Of a stretch of DNA of 64,000 bases, positions 38,048 through 46,599 are shown piece by piece (within the stretch, counting starts at the first letter, position 1; each line of letters starts with the position of its first letter). The position numbers were made by a program, and so were the translations under genes. Origin of the DNA: Halovulum dunhuangense (GTDB lineage: Bacteria > Pseudomonadota > Alphaproteobacteria > Rhodobacterales > Rhodobacteraceae); the NCBI RefSeq assembly GCF_013093415.1, contig NZ_JABFBC010000002.1:830531-894530 (forward strand), written 5' to 3'. The notes below the pieces were generated by a model. The model was not told the DNA's origin, did no database searches, and saw nothing but the letters and a program-made list of their open reading frames with translations.

Positions 38048-38854
38048 ATGCGCAATGCGATCCGTTCCGCCGCCTTAGGACTTGCGGTGGCGCTGACCGG
38101 CCTGCCGGCGGCGGCGCAGGAGTTCATAACCCTGGCCTCGACCACCTCGACAGAGAATTCGGGGCTGTTCGGGCATATCCTGCCGATGTTCCAGAAGGCG
38201 ACGGGGATCGCGGTGCGCGTGGTGGCGCAGGGCACCGGGCAGGCGCTGGAGACGGCCCGGCGCGGCGATGTGGACGTGGTGTTCGTCCATGCCCGTGCCG
38301 CCGAGGAGCAGTTCGTGGCCGAGGGCCATGGCGTGGCGCGCATCGAGGTGATGTACAACGACTTCGTCATCGTGGGGCCAGCCGCGGACCCCGCGGGCAT
38401 CCGCGGCGCGGACAGCGCGGCCGCCGCCATGGCGGCCATCGCCGGGGCGGGCGCGTCGTTCGCCTCGCGCGGGGATGACAGCGGCACGCATGTGGCCGAA
38501 ATGGCGCTGTGGGCCGCGGCCGGGATCGACCCGGCGGGCGACTGGTACCTGGAAACCGGGTCGGGCATGGGGGCCACGCTGAACACCGCGGCGCAGGTTC
38601 CGGCCTATGCGCTGACCGACCGCGGCACCTGGATCAGCTTCGAGAACCGGGGCGGCCTGGCGATCGGGTTCGAGGGCGACCCGGCCCTGTTCAACCCCTA
38701 TGGCGTGATCCTGGTCAACCCGGAGAAGCACCCGCATGTGAAGGCCAAGGCCGGGCAGGCCTTCATCGACTGGCTGATCTCGGACGAGGGCCAGGCGGCG
38801 ATCGCGGGCTTCCAGCTGAACGGGGAGCAGCTGTTCTTCCCGAACGCGCGGTAG
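38048..38854 (+). CDS. tupA: Tungstate ABC transporter substrate-binding protein
   Basis: A 268-residue periplasmic protein. The signal peptide MRNAIRSAALGLAVALTGLPAAAQ is followed by EFITLASTTSTENSGLFGHILPMFQKATG; the TTST motif (32-35) is the TupA hallmark. FASRGDDSGTHVAE provides the second oxyanion loop with Arg. TupA binds tungstate with very high affinity and little molybdate. The binding-protein gene is last here (B-C-A), whereas many operons place it first. Tungsten would serve enzymes such as formate dehydrogenases, none of which are in the window. Confidence 0.92.
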   Translation: MRNAIRSAALGLAVALTGLPAAAQEFITLASTTSTENSGLFGHILPMFQKATGIAVRVVAQGTGQALETARRGDVDVVFVHARAAEEQFVAEGHGVARIEVMYNDFVIVGPAADPAGIRGADSAAAAMAAIAGAGASFASRGDDSGTHVAEMALWAAAGIDPAGDWYLETGSGMGATLNTAAQVPAYALTDRGTWISFENRGGLAIGFEGDPALFNPYGVILVNPEKHPHVKAKAGQAFIDWLISDEGQAAIAGFQLNGEQLFFPNAR

Positions 38855-38965
38855 GGGGCAGCGCCGGACCCGGGCCTTGTGCCGGGGTTTGGCATCCGGC
38901 GCTTTCCCGCCGCGACGATCCGCTGTAACGCTTCGGCCAAAAGGCTGGGCAAGGGGAGGCGGGCC

Positions 38966-39991
38966 ATGACGGGCGAGAGGCTGCATCAGGGGGAACTGGA
39001 GGCGCTGGCGCGCGCCGTGCTGCAAGGTTGCGGCGTGCCGGAGGGACCGGCGGCGGATTGCGCGCAGGTGCTGGCGATGGCCGACATGATGCGGCTGCAC
39101 ACGCATGGGCTGTCGCGGCTGCTGTCCTATGGCGCGCGGCTGAAATCGGGCGGCATCGACCCGCAGGCGGAATTCGCGGTCGAGGCGCTGGCCCCCGCGA
39201 TCCGGCGCATCCGGGGCAACAACGGGCTGGGCCCCGCGCTGGGGATGCTGGGCCTGCGCGAGGCGATGGCGGCCGCGCGCGAGGCGGGGATCGGCATGGC
39301 GCTGGTCGCCGGGTCCAACCATTTCGGGCCCATCGCCCCCTATGCCTGGCTTGCGGCGCAGGAGGGGTTCGCGTCGCTGATCGCGTCCAATGCGTCCACG
39401 ACCATCGCGCCGTCGGGCGGCAGCGATGCGCGGCTGGGCAACAACCCGATGGGCTTCGGCTTTCCCAACCCGGACGGCGATCCGATCATCCTGGACATGG
39501 CGATGTCGGTGGCGGCGCGGGCCAAGATCCGGGACGCCGCCAGGGCCGGCAAGCCGATCCCCGAGGGATGGGCCACGGATGCGGGCGGGCGGCCCACCAC
39601 CGATCCCAACGCGGCGCTGAAGGGGTTCCTGCTGCCGCTCGGCGGCTACAAGGGCTACGGACTGTCGCTGTGCGTGGACATGCTGACCGGGCTTCTGTCG
39701 GGGGCCGCGTATCTGACCCATGTGAAATCCTGGGTGGACGAGCCGGAGGCGGCGCAGAACCTGGGCCATGCCTTCGTGCTGATCGACACCGCCCGGCTGA
39801 TGCCGCGCGCGGATCTTGCGACGCGGATGGGGGATTTCGCCGATATCCTGCATGCAAGCCCGCCGGTGGACCCCGACCATCCCGTGATGGTGCCGGGCGA
39901 GCGGGAGATGCGGCATTTCCATGCCGCGCGGGCGAATGGCGTGGCGCTGCCCGAGGATCTGCTGGCGACCCTGCGGCAGATGGCGGGCTGA
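38966..39991 (+). CDS. Malate/L-lactate dehydrogenase family oxidoreductase (Ldh2)
   Basis: A 341-residue NAD(P)-dependent enzyme of the Ldh2/YlbC/ComC family. Motifs: TADHMMR-like MADMMRLHTHGLSRL (catalytic His in HTHG), GNNGLGPALGM, the AGSNHFGPIAPYA loop, NPMGFGFPNPDGDPIILDMAMSVAA, and LPLGGYKGYGLSLCVDMLTGLLSGAAY. Family members include malate, ureidoglycolate and sulfolactate dehydrogenases and delta-1-piperideine reductases. ATG 38966 has GGGGAGGCGGG upstream; an extension of 29 codons was rejected. With the racemase and NCS1 permease nearby, a ureidoglycolate-like or 2-hydroxyacid role is possible. Confidence 0.88.
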   Translation: MTGERLHQGELEALARAVLQGCGVPEGPAADCAQVLAMADMMRLHTHGLSRLLSYGARLKSGGIDPQAEFAVEALAPAIRRIRGNNGLGPALGMLGLREAMAAAREAGIGMALVAGSNHFGPIAPYAWLAAQEGFASLIASNASTTIAPSGGSDARLGNNPMGFGFPNPDGDPIILDMAMSVAARAKIRDAARAGKPIPEGWATDAGGRPTTDPNAALKGFLLPLGGYKGYGLSLCVDMLTGLLSGAAYLTHVKSWVDEPEAAQNLGHAFVLIDTARLMPRADLATRMGDFADILHASPPVDPDHPVMVPGEREMRHFHAARANGVALPEDLLATLRQMAG

Positions 39992-39995
39992 GGGG

Positions 39996-40673
39996 TCAGG
40001 CGCCGGGGCGCAGGATCCCCGACAGAAGTCCGGTCTGCGGCGGGGTGTCGGTGAACTCGATGCCCTGCTCTATGTGGCGCAGGTGTTCCTCGACCAGGTG
40101 GGCGGCGGTCTTGGCGTCGCGCGCGGCGATGGCATCGACGATGCGCGCGTGTTCGTCATCGGCGCAGAGCGAGGCCTTGGCCCGCGCGTAGAGCCCCAGG
40201 ATCAGCGAGCTGCGCAGGGTCAGGTCGGACAGGTACTGTTCCAGCACCGAATTGCCGCCGAGGCGCGCCAGCATCAGGTGAAAGGCGCGGGAGGCGCGAA
40301 TCGCCTCGGGGCGGCTGTCGCCCCCGGGCAGCGCGCGCTCGGCCGCGACATGGGCCCTGAGGGCGGCGATATCGTCCTCGGTCGCGTTCAGGACTGCGTT
40401 GCGCGCAATGGTCGCCTCGACCGTGCGGCGGGCCTGGAACACGTCGCGCGCCTCTTTCGCGGTGGGGGTCGCGACAAAGGCGCCGCGGTTGGGCTGGTGG
40501 TCCACGACGTGATGCGCGGTCAGCGTCGCCAGCGCCCGGCGCACCTGGGCGCGATTGCAGGAAAACAAGTCGCTTAGCGCCTGTTCGCCCAGCTTGGTCC
40601 CGGCCTTCAGCCGCTGGTCGGCGATGGCGTCGAGGATGCTGTCCACGATCACGGTTTCGGGCAACTGGGTCAT
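39996..40673 (-). CDS. GntR-family transcriptional regulator (FCD subfamily)
   Basis: A 225-residue regulator. The winged HTH is IVDSILDAIADQRLKAGTKLGEQALSDLFSCNRAQVRRALATLTAHHVVDHQPNRGAFVATP (about 9-70). The FCD domain shows QARRTVEATIARNA, RASRAFHLMLARLGGN and HARIVDAIAARDAKTAAHLVEEHLRHIEQ with metal-ligand histidines. It is convergent with the Ldh2 gene and divergent from the racemase/NCS1 pair, so it probably controls both. Confidence 0.88.
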   Translation of the reverse strand: MTQLPETVIVDSILDAIADQRLKAGTKLGEQALSDLFSCNRAQVRRALATLTAHHVVDHQPNRGAFVATPTAKEARDVFQARRTVEATIARNAVLNATEDDIAALRAHVAAERALPGGDSRPEAIRASRAFHLMLARLGGNSVLEQYLSDLTLRSSLILGLYARAKASLCADDEHARIVDAIAARDAKTAAHLVEEHLRHIEQGIEFTDTPPQTGLLSGILRPGA

Positions 40674-40752
40674 GCCCGAGCGTTAGTCGGCGGGCCCCAT
40701 TTCCGCAACAGGAAAGCCATGCAGAATTTGCAAACTTGCTTTGCGGTTTAAA

Positions 40753-40764
40753 ATTGGTAACAAT
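40753..40764. promoter_or_regulatory. ATTGGTAACAAT palindrome, candidate GntR operator
   Basis: A 12-base imperfect palindrome (ATTG-N-TA-N-CAAT) in the AT-rich region between the GntR gene and the racemase gene, 41 bases upstream of the racemase ATG. FCD regulators bind sites of this size and symmetry. Inferred from position and symmetry only. Confidence 0.45.
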
Positions 40765-40805
40765 CTTGGGCAACATTAAGTGACAACACAGTGGAGGCCC
40801 AGGCC

Positions 40806-41504
40806 ATGAAGATCGCCGTCATCAACCCCAACGCGACGGAAAGCATGACCCGGAAGATCGCCGTCGCCGCCCGGGCCGCCGCAGCGTCGGGCGTCACGAT
40901 CGAGGCGCGCACCGGGATCGGCGCGCCCGCCTCGATCGAGGGGCATCACGACGAGGCGATGGCGGTGCCCGCGTTGCTGGCACAGGTGCGCGAGGCCGAG
41001 GCGGCTGGCGTGGACGGCATCGTGGTCGCCTGTTTCGACGATCCGGGCATCGGCGCCTGCCGCGAGCTTGCCACCGGGCCGGTCATCGGCATCTGCGAGG
41101 CGGCGGTGAAGGCGGCGAGCATGATCGCCACGTCCTTCACGGTGGTGACCACCCTGCCCCGGTCGGTCCCCATCATCGAGGAAATGGTCCGCCGCTACGG
41201 GCTGTCGCACCAGTGCCGCCGGGTGCGGTCAGCCGCGATCCCGGTGCTGGCGCTGGAGGAGCCCGGCTCGAACGCGCGCTTCCTGGTGCGCGACGAGATC
41301 CTGCGCGCCGTCGAGGAGGACCGCTGCGAGGCGGTGGTGCTGGGCTGCGCGGGCATGTCGGACCTGGCCCGCTGGCTGAGCGAGGAAACCGGCGTGCCGG
41401 TGATCGACGGCGTGACCACGGCCACGAAATTCGTCGAGGCGCTGGTCGGCGCGGGCCTGAAGACCAGCAAGATCGGCGCCTATGCGGCGCCCAATCCGAA
41501 GTAG
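40806..41504 (+). CDS. Asp/Glu/hydantoin racemase family protein
   Basis: A 232-residue cofactor-independent racemase. It starts MKIAVINPNATESMT, typical of hydantoin racemases (HyuE). The paired catalytic cysteines are in IVVACFDDPG (about residue 79) and VVLGCAGMSDL (about 182). It would interconvert enantiomers of 5-substituted hydantoins, allantoin or related carbon acids. ATG 40806 follows GTGGAGG; five extra codons upstream would remove that site. It precedes the NCS1 permease gene by 24 bases. No hydantoinase or carbamoylase gene is in the window. Confidence 0.88.
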   Translation: MKIAVINPNATESMTRKIAVAARAAAASGVTIEARTGIGAPASIEGHHDEAMAVPALLAQVREAEAAGVDGIVVACFDDPGIGACRELATGPVIGICEAAVKAASMIATSFTVVTTLPRSVPIIEEMVRRYGLSHQCRRVRSAAIPVLALEEPGSNARFLVRDEILRAVEEDRCEAVVLGCAGMSDLARWLSEETGVPVIDGVTTATKFVEALVGAGLKTSKIGAYAAPNPK

Positions 41505-41528
41505 GATAACCGAACCAGGGAGGAAGAA

Positions 41529-42899
41529 ATGACAACGACCGACAACTACGAATTGGCGGCAATGGACCATCATGCGCCCGAGACGGTGCTGGAGAAGGGG
41601 CTGGGCGAGGAATCGCTCGCCCCGCAGGAGACGCGGATCATGGACCAGTGGTCCTATCTGTTCGCCTGGCTGGGCGGCTGCGTGTCCATCGGGACCTTTA
41701 CCATCGGCTCTGGCCTGGTGGGCACGCTGAACCTGCTCCAGGTGGTGGTGGCCATCGCAATCGGCTGCACGGTGATCGGGGTCGCGCTGATGATCAACGG
41801 CGCGGCCGGGCACAAGTACGGCATCCCCTTCATGGTGCAGGCGCGGTCCGCCTTCGGCTTCGGCGGCGCGCGGATCCCGGCGCTGGTGCGCTCGGTCCCG
41901 GCGATCGTGTGGTACGGCTTCCAGAGCTGGATCGGGGCGGGGGCGCTGAACCTGGTCTCGGCGACGCTGTTCGGCTATGACAACATGATCGTGTTCTTCA
42001 TCGGCTTCCAGGCGTTGCAGATCCTGCTGTCGGTGCTGGGCTTCCACGGCATCAAGTGGCTGGAGAACATCGGCGCCGTCTTCATCGTGGGCGCGCTGGT
42101 CTACATGTTCTTCAGCGTGATCGGCAAATACGGCGACGAGATCAGCACCAACCTGATCAATGTCGAGGGCACCTGGGGCGCGCCGTTCTGGGGGGCGACC
42201 ATGCTGTTCCTGGGCATCTATTCCACGATGATGCTGAACGTGTCGGATTATTCCCGCGAGTTGCGCCACGAGGTCGGGCGCGTGCGGCAGGTGGCGATCT
42301 ATGCCAACTCGATCCTGCCCGCGACGCTGTTCATGGGGCTTATCGGGCTGATGGTGTCGGGCGCCACCGGCGAGGTCGATCCGATCAAGGTCTTCTCGAG
42401 CGCGGTGGACAACAAGCCGCTGCTGGTCATCACGCTGCTGTTCATCGCCTTCGCGCAGGTGACGACGAACATCCTGAACAACGTGGTGCCGCCCGCCTAT
42501 GCGCTGATGGACACCTTCAAGCTGAGTTTCCGCACATCGGCGGTGATCGTGGGGCTGCTGGCCTTCGCCACCTTCCCGTGGGAACTGGTCAAGGACGAGT
42601 CCGCCGCAGGCCTGAGCCTGTTCATCCAGACCTACAGCGCCTTTCTCGGGCCGATCTTCGCGATCCTGGTGGTGGATTACTACGTCCTGCGCCGGCAGAC
42701 GCTGGACCTGGACAAGCTGTACGACGAGACCGGGGCGTATTCCGGGTTCAACCCCGCGGCGCTGATCGCGATGGCGGTGGGCGTCGTGGCGGCGCTGACC
42801 TTTTCGGGGGTGTCGTGGTATGCAAGCCTGATCCCGGCGGGGCTGACCTACTGGCTTCTGATGCGGCACCTGCCGGCGGCGCGGCGCTTCATGGGCTGA
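41529..42899 (+). CDS. NCS1-family nucleobase/hydantoin/allantoin permease
   Basis: A 456-residue transporter with about 12 hydrophobic segments. Typical NCS1 regions: QWSYLFAWLGGCVSIGTFTIGSGLVGTLNLLQVVVAIAIGC, HKYGIPFMVQARSAFGFGGARIPALVRSVPAIVWYGFQSWIGAGALN (substrate site with conserved Trp and Gln), NVSDYSRE, and the Asn-rich ITLLFIAFAQVTTNILNNVVPPAYAL. Substrates in the family are cytosine, uracil, hydantoins and allantoin. The racemase gene next to it points to a hydantoin or allantoin. Confidence 0.92.
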   Translation: MTTTDNYELAAMDHHAPETVLEKGLGEESLAPQETRIMDQWSYLFAWLGGCVSIGTFTIGSGLVGTLNLLQVVVAIAIGCTVIGVALMINGAAGHKYGIPFMVQARSAFGFGGARIPALVRSVPAIVWYGFQSWIGAGALNLVSATLFGYDNMIVFFIGFQALQILLSVLGFHGIKWLENIGAVFIVGALVYMFFSVIGKYGDEISTNLINVEGTWGAPFWGATMLFLGIYSTMMLNVSDYSRELRHEVGRVRQVAIYANSILPATLFMGLIGLMVSGATGEVDPIKVFSSAVDNKPLLVITLLFIAFAQVTTNILNNVVPPAYALMDTFKLSFRTSAVIVGLLAFATFPWELVKDESAAGLSLFIQTYSAFLGPIFAILVVDYYVLRRQTLDLDKLYDETGAYSGFNPAALIAMAVGVVAALTFSGVSWYASLIPAGLTYWLLMRHLPAARRFMG

Positions 42900-42921
42900 G
42901 GCAGCCAGGGAAACGACGGCC

Positions 42922-42942
42922 GGGGCCCCCTTGCGGGGCCCC
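42922..42942 (+). terminator. GC stem-loop after the NCS1 permease gene
   Basis: GGGGCCCC (42922-42929) and a second GGGGCCCC (42935-42942) form an eight-base stem with loop CTTGC, followed by TTGGCATT. It lies 22 bases after the permease stop. The U-tract is poor but the stem is strong. Confidence 0.6.
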
Positions 42943-43011
42943 TTGGCATTCGGGGGGCTGCGGCGCAGGGGCGCGTTTCGGGATCGCGGGCATCAGGGCA
43001 TGATCGGGCGC

Positions 43012-43431
43012 ATGAAACCGATGATCCCCGGACTGACCGCCGCGGCGCTGATGCTGGCGGCAGGCACGGGCGCGGCGCAGGATGGCGCGGCGCTTTACAT
43101 GGAGCATTGCGCCGCCTGCCATGGCGCGTCGCTGGAGGGGCAGCCGGACTGGCAGAGCCGCGGCCCCGACGGGCGCTTTCCCGCGCCGCCCCATGACGCG
43201 AGCGGCCACACCTGGCACCACGGCGACGGAATGCTGATCGACTACATCACCCGCGGCGGGCAGGCGGTGCTGGACGACATGGGCGTCGCATTCGCATCCG
43301 GCATGCCCGGCTTCGGCGAGGTGCTGGGCCAGGACGAGATCGTGGCCATCCTGGACCACATCAAGGAAAGCTGGCCGGAGGCGATCCGCCGCGTGCAGGA
43401 GGCGCGCACGGCGGCAGAGGCCGGAAACTAG
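43012..43431 (+). CDS. Small periplasmic cytochrome c
   Basis: A 139-residue class I cytochrome. The signal peptide MKPMIPGLTAAALMLAAGTGAAQ is followed by DGAALYMEHCAACHGASLEGQPDW, with the haem motif CAACH. The axial Met is probably in SGMPGFGEVLGQDEIVAILDHIKESWP. The start may be ATG 43012 or ATG 43000, four codons earlier. It lies between the NCS1 gene and the convergent cueR, and its TAG overlaps the cueR stop by four bases (CTAG). Such proteins often accompany copper-responsive genes, but a direct link is not shown. Confidence 0.85.
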   Translation: MKPMIPGLTAAALMLAAGTGAAQDGAALYMEHCAACHGASLEGQPDWQSRGPDGRFPAPPHDASGHTWHHGDGMLIDYITRGGQAVLDDMGVAFASGMPGFGEVLGQDEIVAILDHIKESWPEAIRRVQEARTAAEAGN

Positions 43432-43826
43432 GACTGCGCCGCGTCCCGCGCCAGGTCGGCAAGGATCGGGCAGTCGGGCCGGTGATCGCCGGCGCAACCG
43501 GCGACCAGCGTGCCAAGCGTGGCGCGCATGGATTGCAGTTCCCTGATCTTGGCGTCGATCCGGGCCAGATGCGCCTGGGCGAGTTTCTTCACGTCCTCGC
43601 TGGCGCGGCTTTCATCCTCGTAGAGACCGAGCAGCGCGCGGCACTCCTCGATGCTGAAGCCCAGCGCCCGCGCCCGGCCCAGAAAGGCCAGCTTGTGCAC
43701 GTCCGATTGCCGGAAGGCGCGGTAGCCGTTGGTGTCGCGGGCGGGCCGGATCAGGCCGATATCCTCGTAATAGCGGATCGTCTTGGCCGGCACGCCGGAC
43801 GCTTCGGCCGCATCCCCGATGTTCAT
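43428..43826 (-). CDS. cueR: Copper-responsive MerR-family activator
   Basis: A 132-residue MerR protein. The N-terminal HTH is MNIGDAAEASGVPAKTIRYYEDIGLIRPARDTNGYR (1-36), followed by a dimerisation coil. The metal loop has C111 and C119 in CAGDHRPDCPI, the CueR spacing for Cu(I)/Ag(I). ATG 43826 has GAGAGGGG seven bases upstream. The gene follows copA after 20 bases on the same strand, so copA-cueR form one operon under the MerR-type promoter near 46400. Confidence 0.93.
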   Translation of the reverse strand: MNIGDAAEASGVPAKTIRYYEDIGLIRPARDTNGYRAFRQSDVHKLAFLGRARALGFSIEECRALLGLYEDESRASEDVKKLAQAHLARIDAKIRELQSMRATLGTLVAGCAGDHRPDCPILADLARDAAQS

Positions 43827-43846
43827 GGCAAGTCCCCTCTCCATCT

Positions 43847-46357
43847 TCATTCCGCCGGCGCGAGGCGCGTCTGCCCGCCACCGCCACCCGGGCGGGGCAA
43901 CTCGGCCATGAGCGGCCTGATCCGCCGCAGGCGCAGCGCGTTCGACAGCACGAACACGCTCGACATCGCCATGGCGCCCGCCGCCAGAACCGGCGACAGC
44001 AGCAGCCCCGTGACCGGGTAGAGCACGCCCGCCGCGACCGGGATCAGGGCGACGTTGTAGGCAAAGGCCCAGAACAGGTTTTCCCGGATGTTGCGGATCG
44101 TGCGGCGGCTGACTTCCAGCGCGTTCACGACGCCGCGCAGGTCGCCCGACATCAGCACCACGTCGGCGCTTTCGATGGCGACATCGGTGCCGGTGCCGAT
44201 GGCGATGCCGACATCCGCCGCGGCCAGCGCCGGCGCGTCGTTGATGCCGTCGCCGACATAAGCCAGCCGGGCGCCGCCCGCGCGCAGGTCGTGCAGGGCC
44301 GCCACCTTGCCGTCGGGCAGCACCTCGGCCACCACCTGGTCGAGGCCAAGCTCGGCCGCGATGGCGTCGGCGGTGGCGCGGCCGTCGCCGGTGATCATGG
44401 CGACGCGCAGGCCCATGCGTTTCAGCGCGGCAATCGCCTCGGGGGTGGAGGGCTTGAGGCGATCGGCCACGGCGATCAGGGCTGCGGCCTTCCCGTCGAT
44501 GGCGGCGAAAAGCACCGTCTGCCCCTTGCGCGCCCGCGCCGTGGCCTGTTCCGAAAGCGCGCCGAGGGTGACGCCCTCGCGGGTCATCAGCCGCTCGGCC
44601 CCGATCAGGATCGCCCGGCCCTCGACCGTTGCCGAGACGCCGAAGCCGGTGTGCGACCGGAAGCCGGTGGCCTGCGGCAGGTCCAGACCGCGGCCGCGCG
44701 CGGCGCGTTCGATGGCGGCGGCGACGGGGTGTTCCGAAGCCGCCTCGACCGCCGCGACAAGGCGCAGCACGGTTTCCTCGTCCTGGCCGGGGGCGAGGTC
44801 GAGCGCCACCAGTTCGGGGCGGCCTTCGGTCAGGGTGCCGGTCTTGTCGAGGGCGATCACGCCCACCTCGTGCAGGGACTGGAGCGCGTCGCCCTTGCGG
44901 AACAGCACCCCCATGTCGGCGGCGCGTCCCGTGCCCACCATGATCGAGGTGGGCGTGGCCAGCCCCATGGCGCAGGGACAGGCGATGATGAGGACCGCGA
45001 CCGCCGCCACCAGCGCGTGCGAGAGGCGCGGCTCTGGGCCGATGGCCAGCCAGACGACGAGGGTGAGCAGCGCCGCGGCCATCACAGCCGGCACGAAGTA
45101 GAGCGTGATGCGGTCCACCAGCCCCTGTATGGGCAGCTTCGCGCCCTGCGCGTCCTGCACCATGCGGATGATCTGGGCGAGCATGGTGTCGCGGCCCACG
45201 CGGGTCGCGCGGAACACCAGCGCGCCGGTGCCGTTGACGGTCCCGCCTGTCACCTCGGCGCCCTCGGCCTTTTCCACGGGGACGGGTTCGCCGGTGATCA
45301 TGGACTCGTCCACGAAGCTGTCGCCCCGGATGACGGCGCCATCGACGGGGATGCGCTCTCCGGGGCGGACATGGACGATGTCGCCCTGGCGGATCGACTC
45401 GATCGCGATGTCCGAGACGGCGCCGTCGCGTTCCACCCGCGCGGTGCGGGGCTGAAGCCCCACCAGCCGCGCGATGGCGGCGCCGGTGCGGCCCTTGGCG
45501 CGCGCCTCGAGGAAGCGGCCGAGCAGGATCAGCGTGACGATCACCGCCGCCGCCTCGTAATAGACGGCGGCGCTGCCCGGCGGCAGAAGCCCGGGCGCAA
45601 AGGTCGAGACGACGGAAAAGCCCCAGGCGGCCAGGGTGCCCACCGCGACGAGGCTGTTCATGTCGGGCGCGCGTTTCGCAAGGGCGGGCAGGCCGAGCCG
45701 GTAGAAGCGCCGGCCCGGACCGGCCAGCACCAGCGTGGTCAGCACGAATTGCAGCACCCAGGACTGCCACATGCCGATGCGGGTCATGACCAGGTCGTGC
45801 ATGGCGGGGATCAGGTGGCTGCCCATTTCCAGCACGAAGACCGGCAGGGTCAGCGCGCCCGCGATCAGGGTCTGGCGGCCGAGATCGGCGATCTCGCGCG
45901 ACTTCTCCTCGGCGCGGGCGTCCTCGGTACGGCCGCCGCGGGGTTCCGCCTGGTAGCCCGCCTCGGCGATGGCGACGATCAGGCGGGCAGGCAGGTCCGG
46001 GACGGCGGCGTGGCGGATGGTGGCGGTTTCGGTCGCAAGGTTGACGGAGGCGGCGGTGACACCGGGCACCGCCCTGAGCGCCCGCTCGACACGGCCCACG
46101 CAGGAGGCGCAGGTCATGCCGGTCACGCTGAGCGCGGTTTCCTCTTCGGCGGCGGGATAGCCCGTCTCGGCAAGGCGTTCGAGCACCGCGGCAATGTCGG
46201 GGGTTCCGGCAATGCGTGCACTCTCGGTTGCGAGGTTCACCTCGGCGCGGCTGACGCCCGGCAGGGAGGAGAGTGCACGCTCGACCCGGCCCACGCAGGA
46301 GGCGCAGGTCATGCCGGTCACGCGCAGGCGGAGGATGCGTTCGCTGCCCGCTGACAT
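43847..46357 (-). CDS. copA: Cu(I)-exporting P1B-type ATPase
   Basis: An 836-residue copper efflux pump. Two N-terminal heavy-metal-binding domains carry GMTCASC, with C18/C21 and C83/C86. Eight membrane helices include the CPC motif in [15 protein letters not shown]. The phosphorylation motif DKTGTLTEG, the TGE actuator loop ([12 protein letters not shown]) and the hinge [10 protein letters not shown] are present, and the nucleotide histidine is in [11 protein letters not shown] 46357 has AAAGGAG seven bases upstream; an 18-codon upstream extension was rejected. It protects the cytoplasm by exporting Cu(I). Confidence 0.95.
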   Translation of the reverse strand: MSAGSERILRLRVTGMTCASCVGRVERALSSLPGVSRAEVNLATESARIAGTPDIAAVLERLAETGYPAAEEETALSVTGMTCASCVGRVERALRAVPGVTAASVNLATETATIRHAAVPDLPARLIVAIAEAGYQAEPRGGRTEDARAEEKSREIADLGRQTLIAGALTLPVFVLEMGSHLIPAMHDLVMTRIGMWQSWVLQFVLTTLVLAGPGRRFYRLGLPALAKRAPDMNSLVAVGTLAAWGFSVVSTFAPGLLPPGSAAVYYEAAAVIVTLILLGRFLEARAKGRTGAAIARLVGLQPRTARVERDGAVSDIAIESIRQGDIVHVRPGERIPVDGAVIRGDSFVDESMITGEPVPVEKAEGAEVTGGTVNGTGALVFRATRVGRDTMLAQIIRMVQDAQGAKLPIQGLVDRITLYFVPAVMAAALLTLVVWLAIGPEPRLSHALVAAVAVLIIACPCAMGLATPTSIMVGTGRAADMGVLFRKGDALQSLHEVGVIALDKTGTLTEGRPELVALDLAPGQDEETVLRLVAAVEAASEHPVAAAIERAARGRGLDLPQATGFRSHTGFGVSATVEGRAILIGAERLMTREGVTLGALSEQATARARKGQTVLFAAIDGKAAALIAVADRLKPSTPEAIAALKRMGLRVAMITGDGRATADAIAAELGLDQVVAEVLPDGKVAALHDLRAGGARLAYVGDGINDAPALAAADVGIAIGTGTDVAIESADVVLMSGDLRGVVNALEVSRRTIRNIRENLFWAFAYNVALIPVAAGVLYPVTGLLLSPVLAAGAMAMSSVFVLSNALRLRRIRPLMAELPRPGGGGGQTRLAPAE

Positions 46358-46391
46358 GGCAGGCTCCTTTCGTTCGTTGTCCATTTTCCGG

Positions 46392-46422
46392 GAGATGGGG
46401 CTTCCAGTCACTGGAAGGTCAA
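46392..46422 (-). promoter_or_regulatory. CueR-type copA promoter with 19-base spacer
   Basis: On the minus strand a -35-like TTGACC (46422-46417) and a -10-like CATCTC (46397-46392) are 19 bases apart, the overlong spacing typical of MerR-family promoters. Within the spacer lies a perfect dyad with eight-base arms, CTTCCAGT and ACTGGAAG, around a central C (46401-46417). Position 35 bases upstream of copA fits a CueR operator. The -10 match is weak. Confidence 0.75.
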
Positions 46423-46599
46423 GGGGGGCAACAGGATTTTTCCGCTGGCGGCCAATGTGACGTGTTGCACTGCAATATGTTGAAAGCGTTCACTCTTGAC
46501 CACAATTTGACCCAAAATATGTGTGGAATTCACACAGATGGGTCGGCTTGTATCGCCGGGGCAGTATTTTTTGCGTCTTGGTTTCTGGAGTGTGTAACG

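Noticed and set aside
43428..45770. A 780-codon minus-strand frame that runs through copA and ends in cueR
   Set aside because: Only the last 132 codons (cueR) are meaningful. The upstream part is copA in a wrong frame.
44291..46354. A 687-codon plus-strand open frame
   Set aside because: It mirrors copA, whose CPC, DKTGT and GMTCASC motifs are unambiguous.
46273..46599. N-terminal extension of the first glycosyltransferase to 46273
   Set aside because: It would overlap the copA start and promoter and lacks homology. ATG 46600 has a ribosome site.
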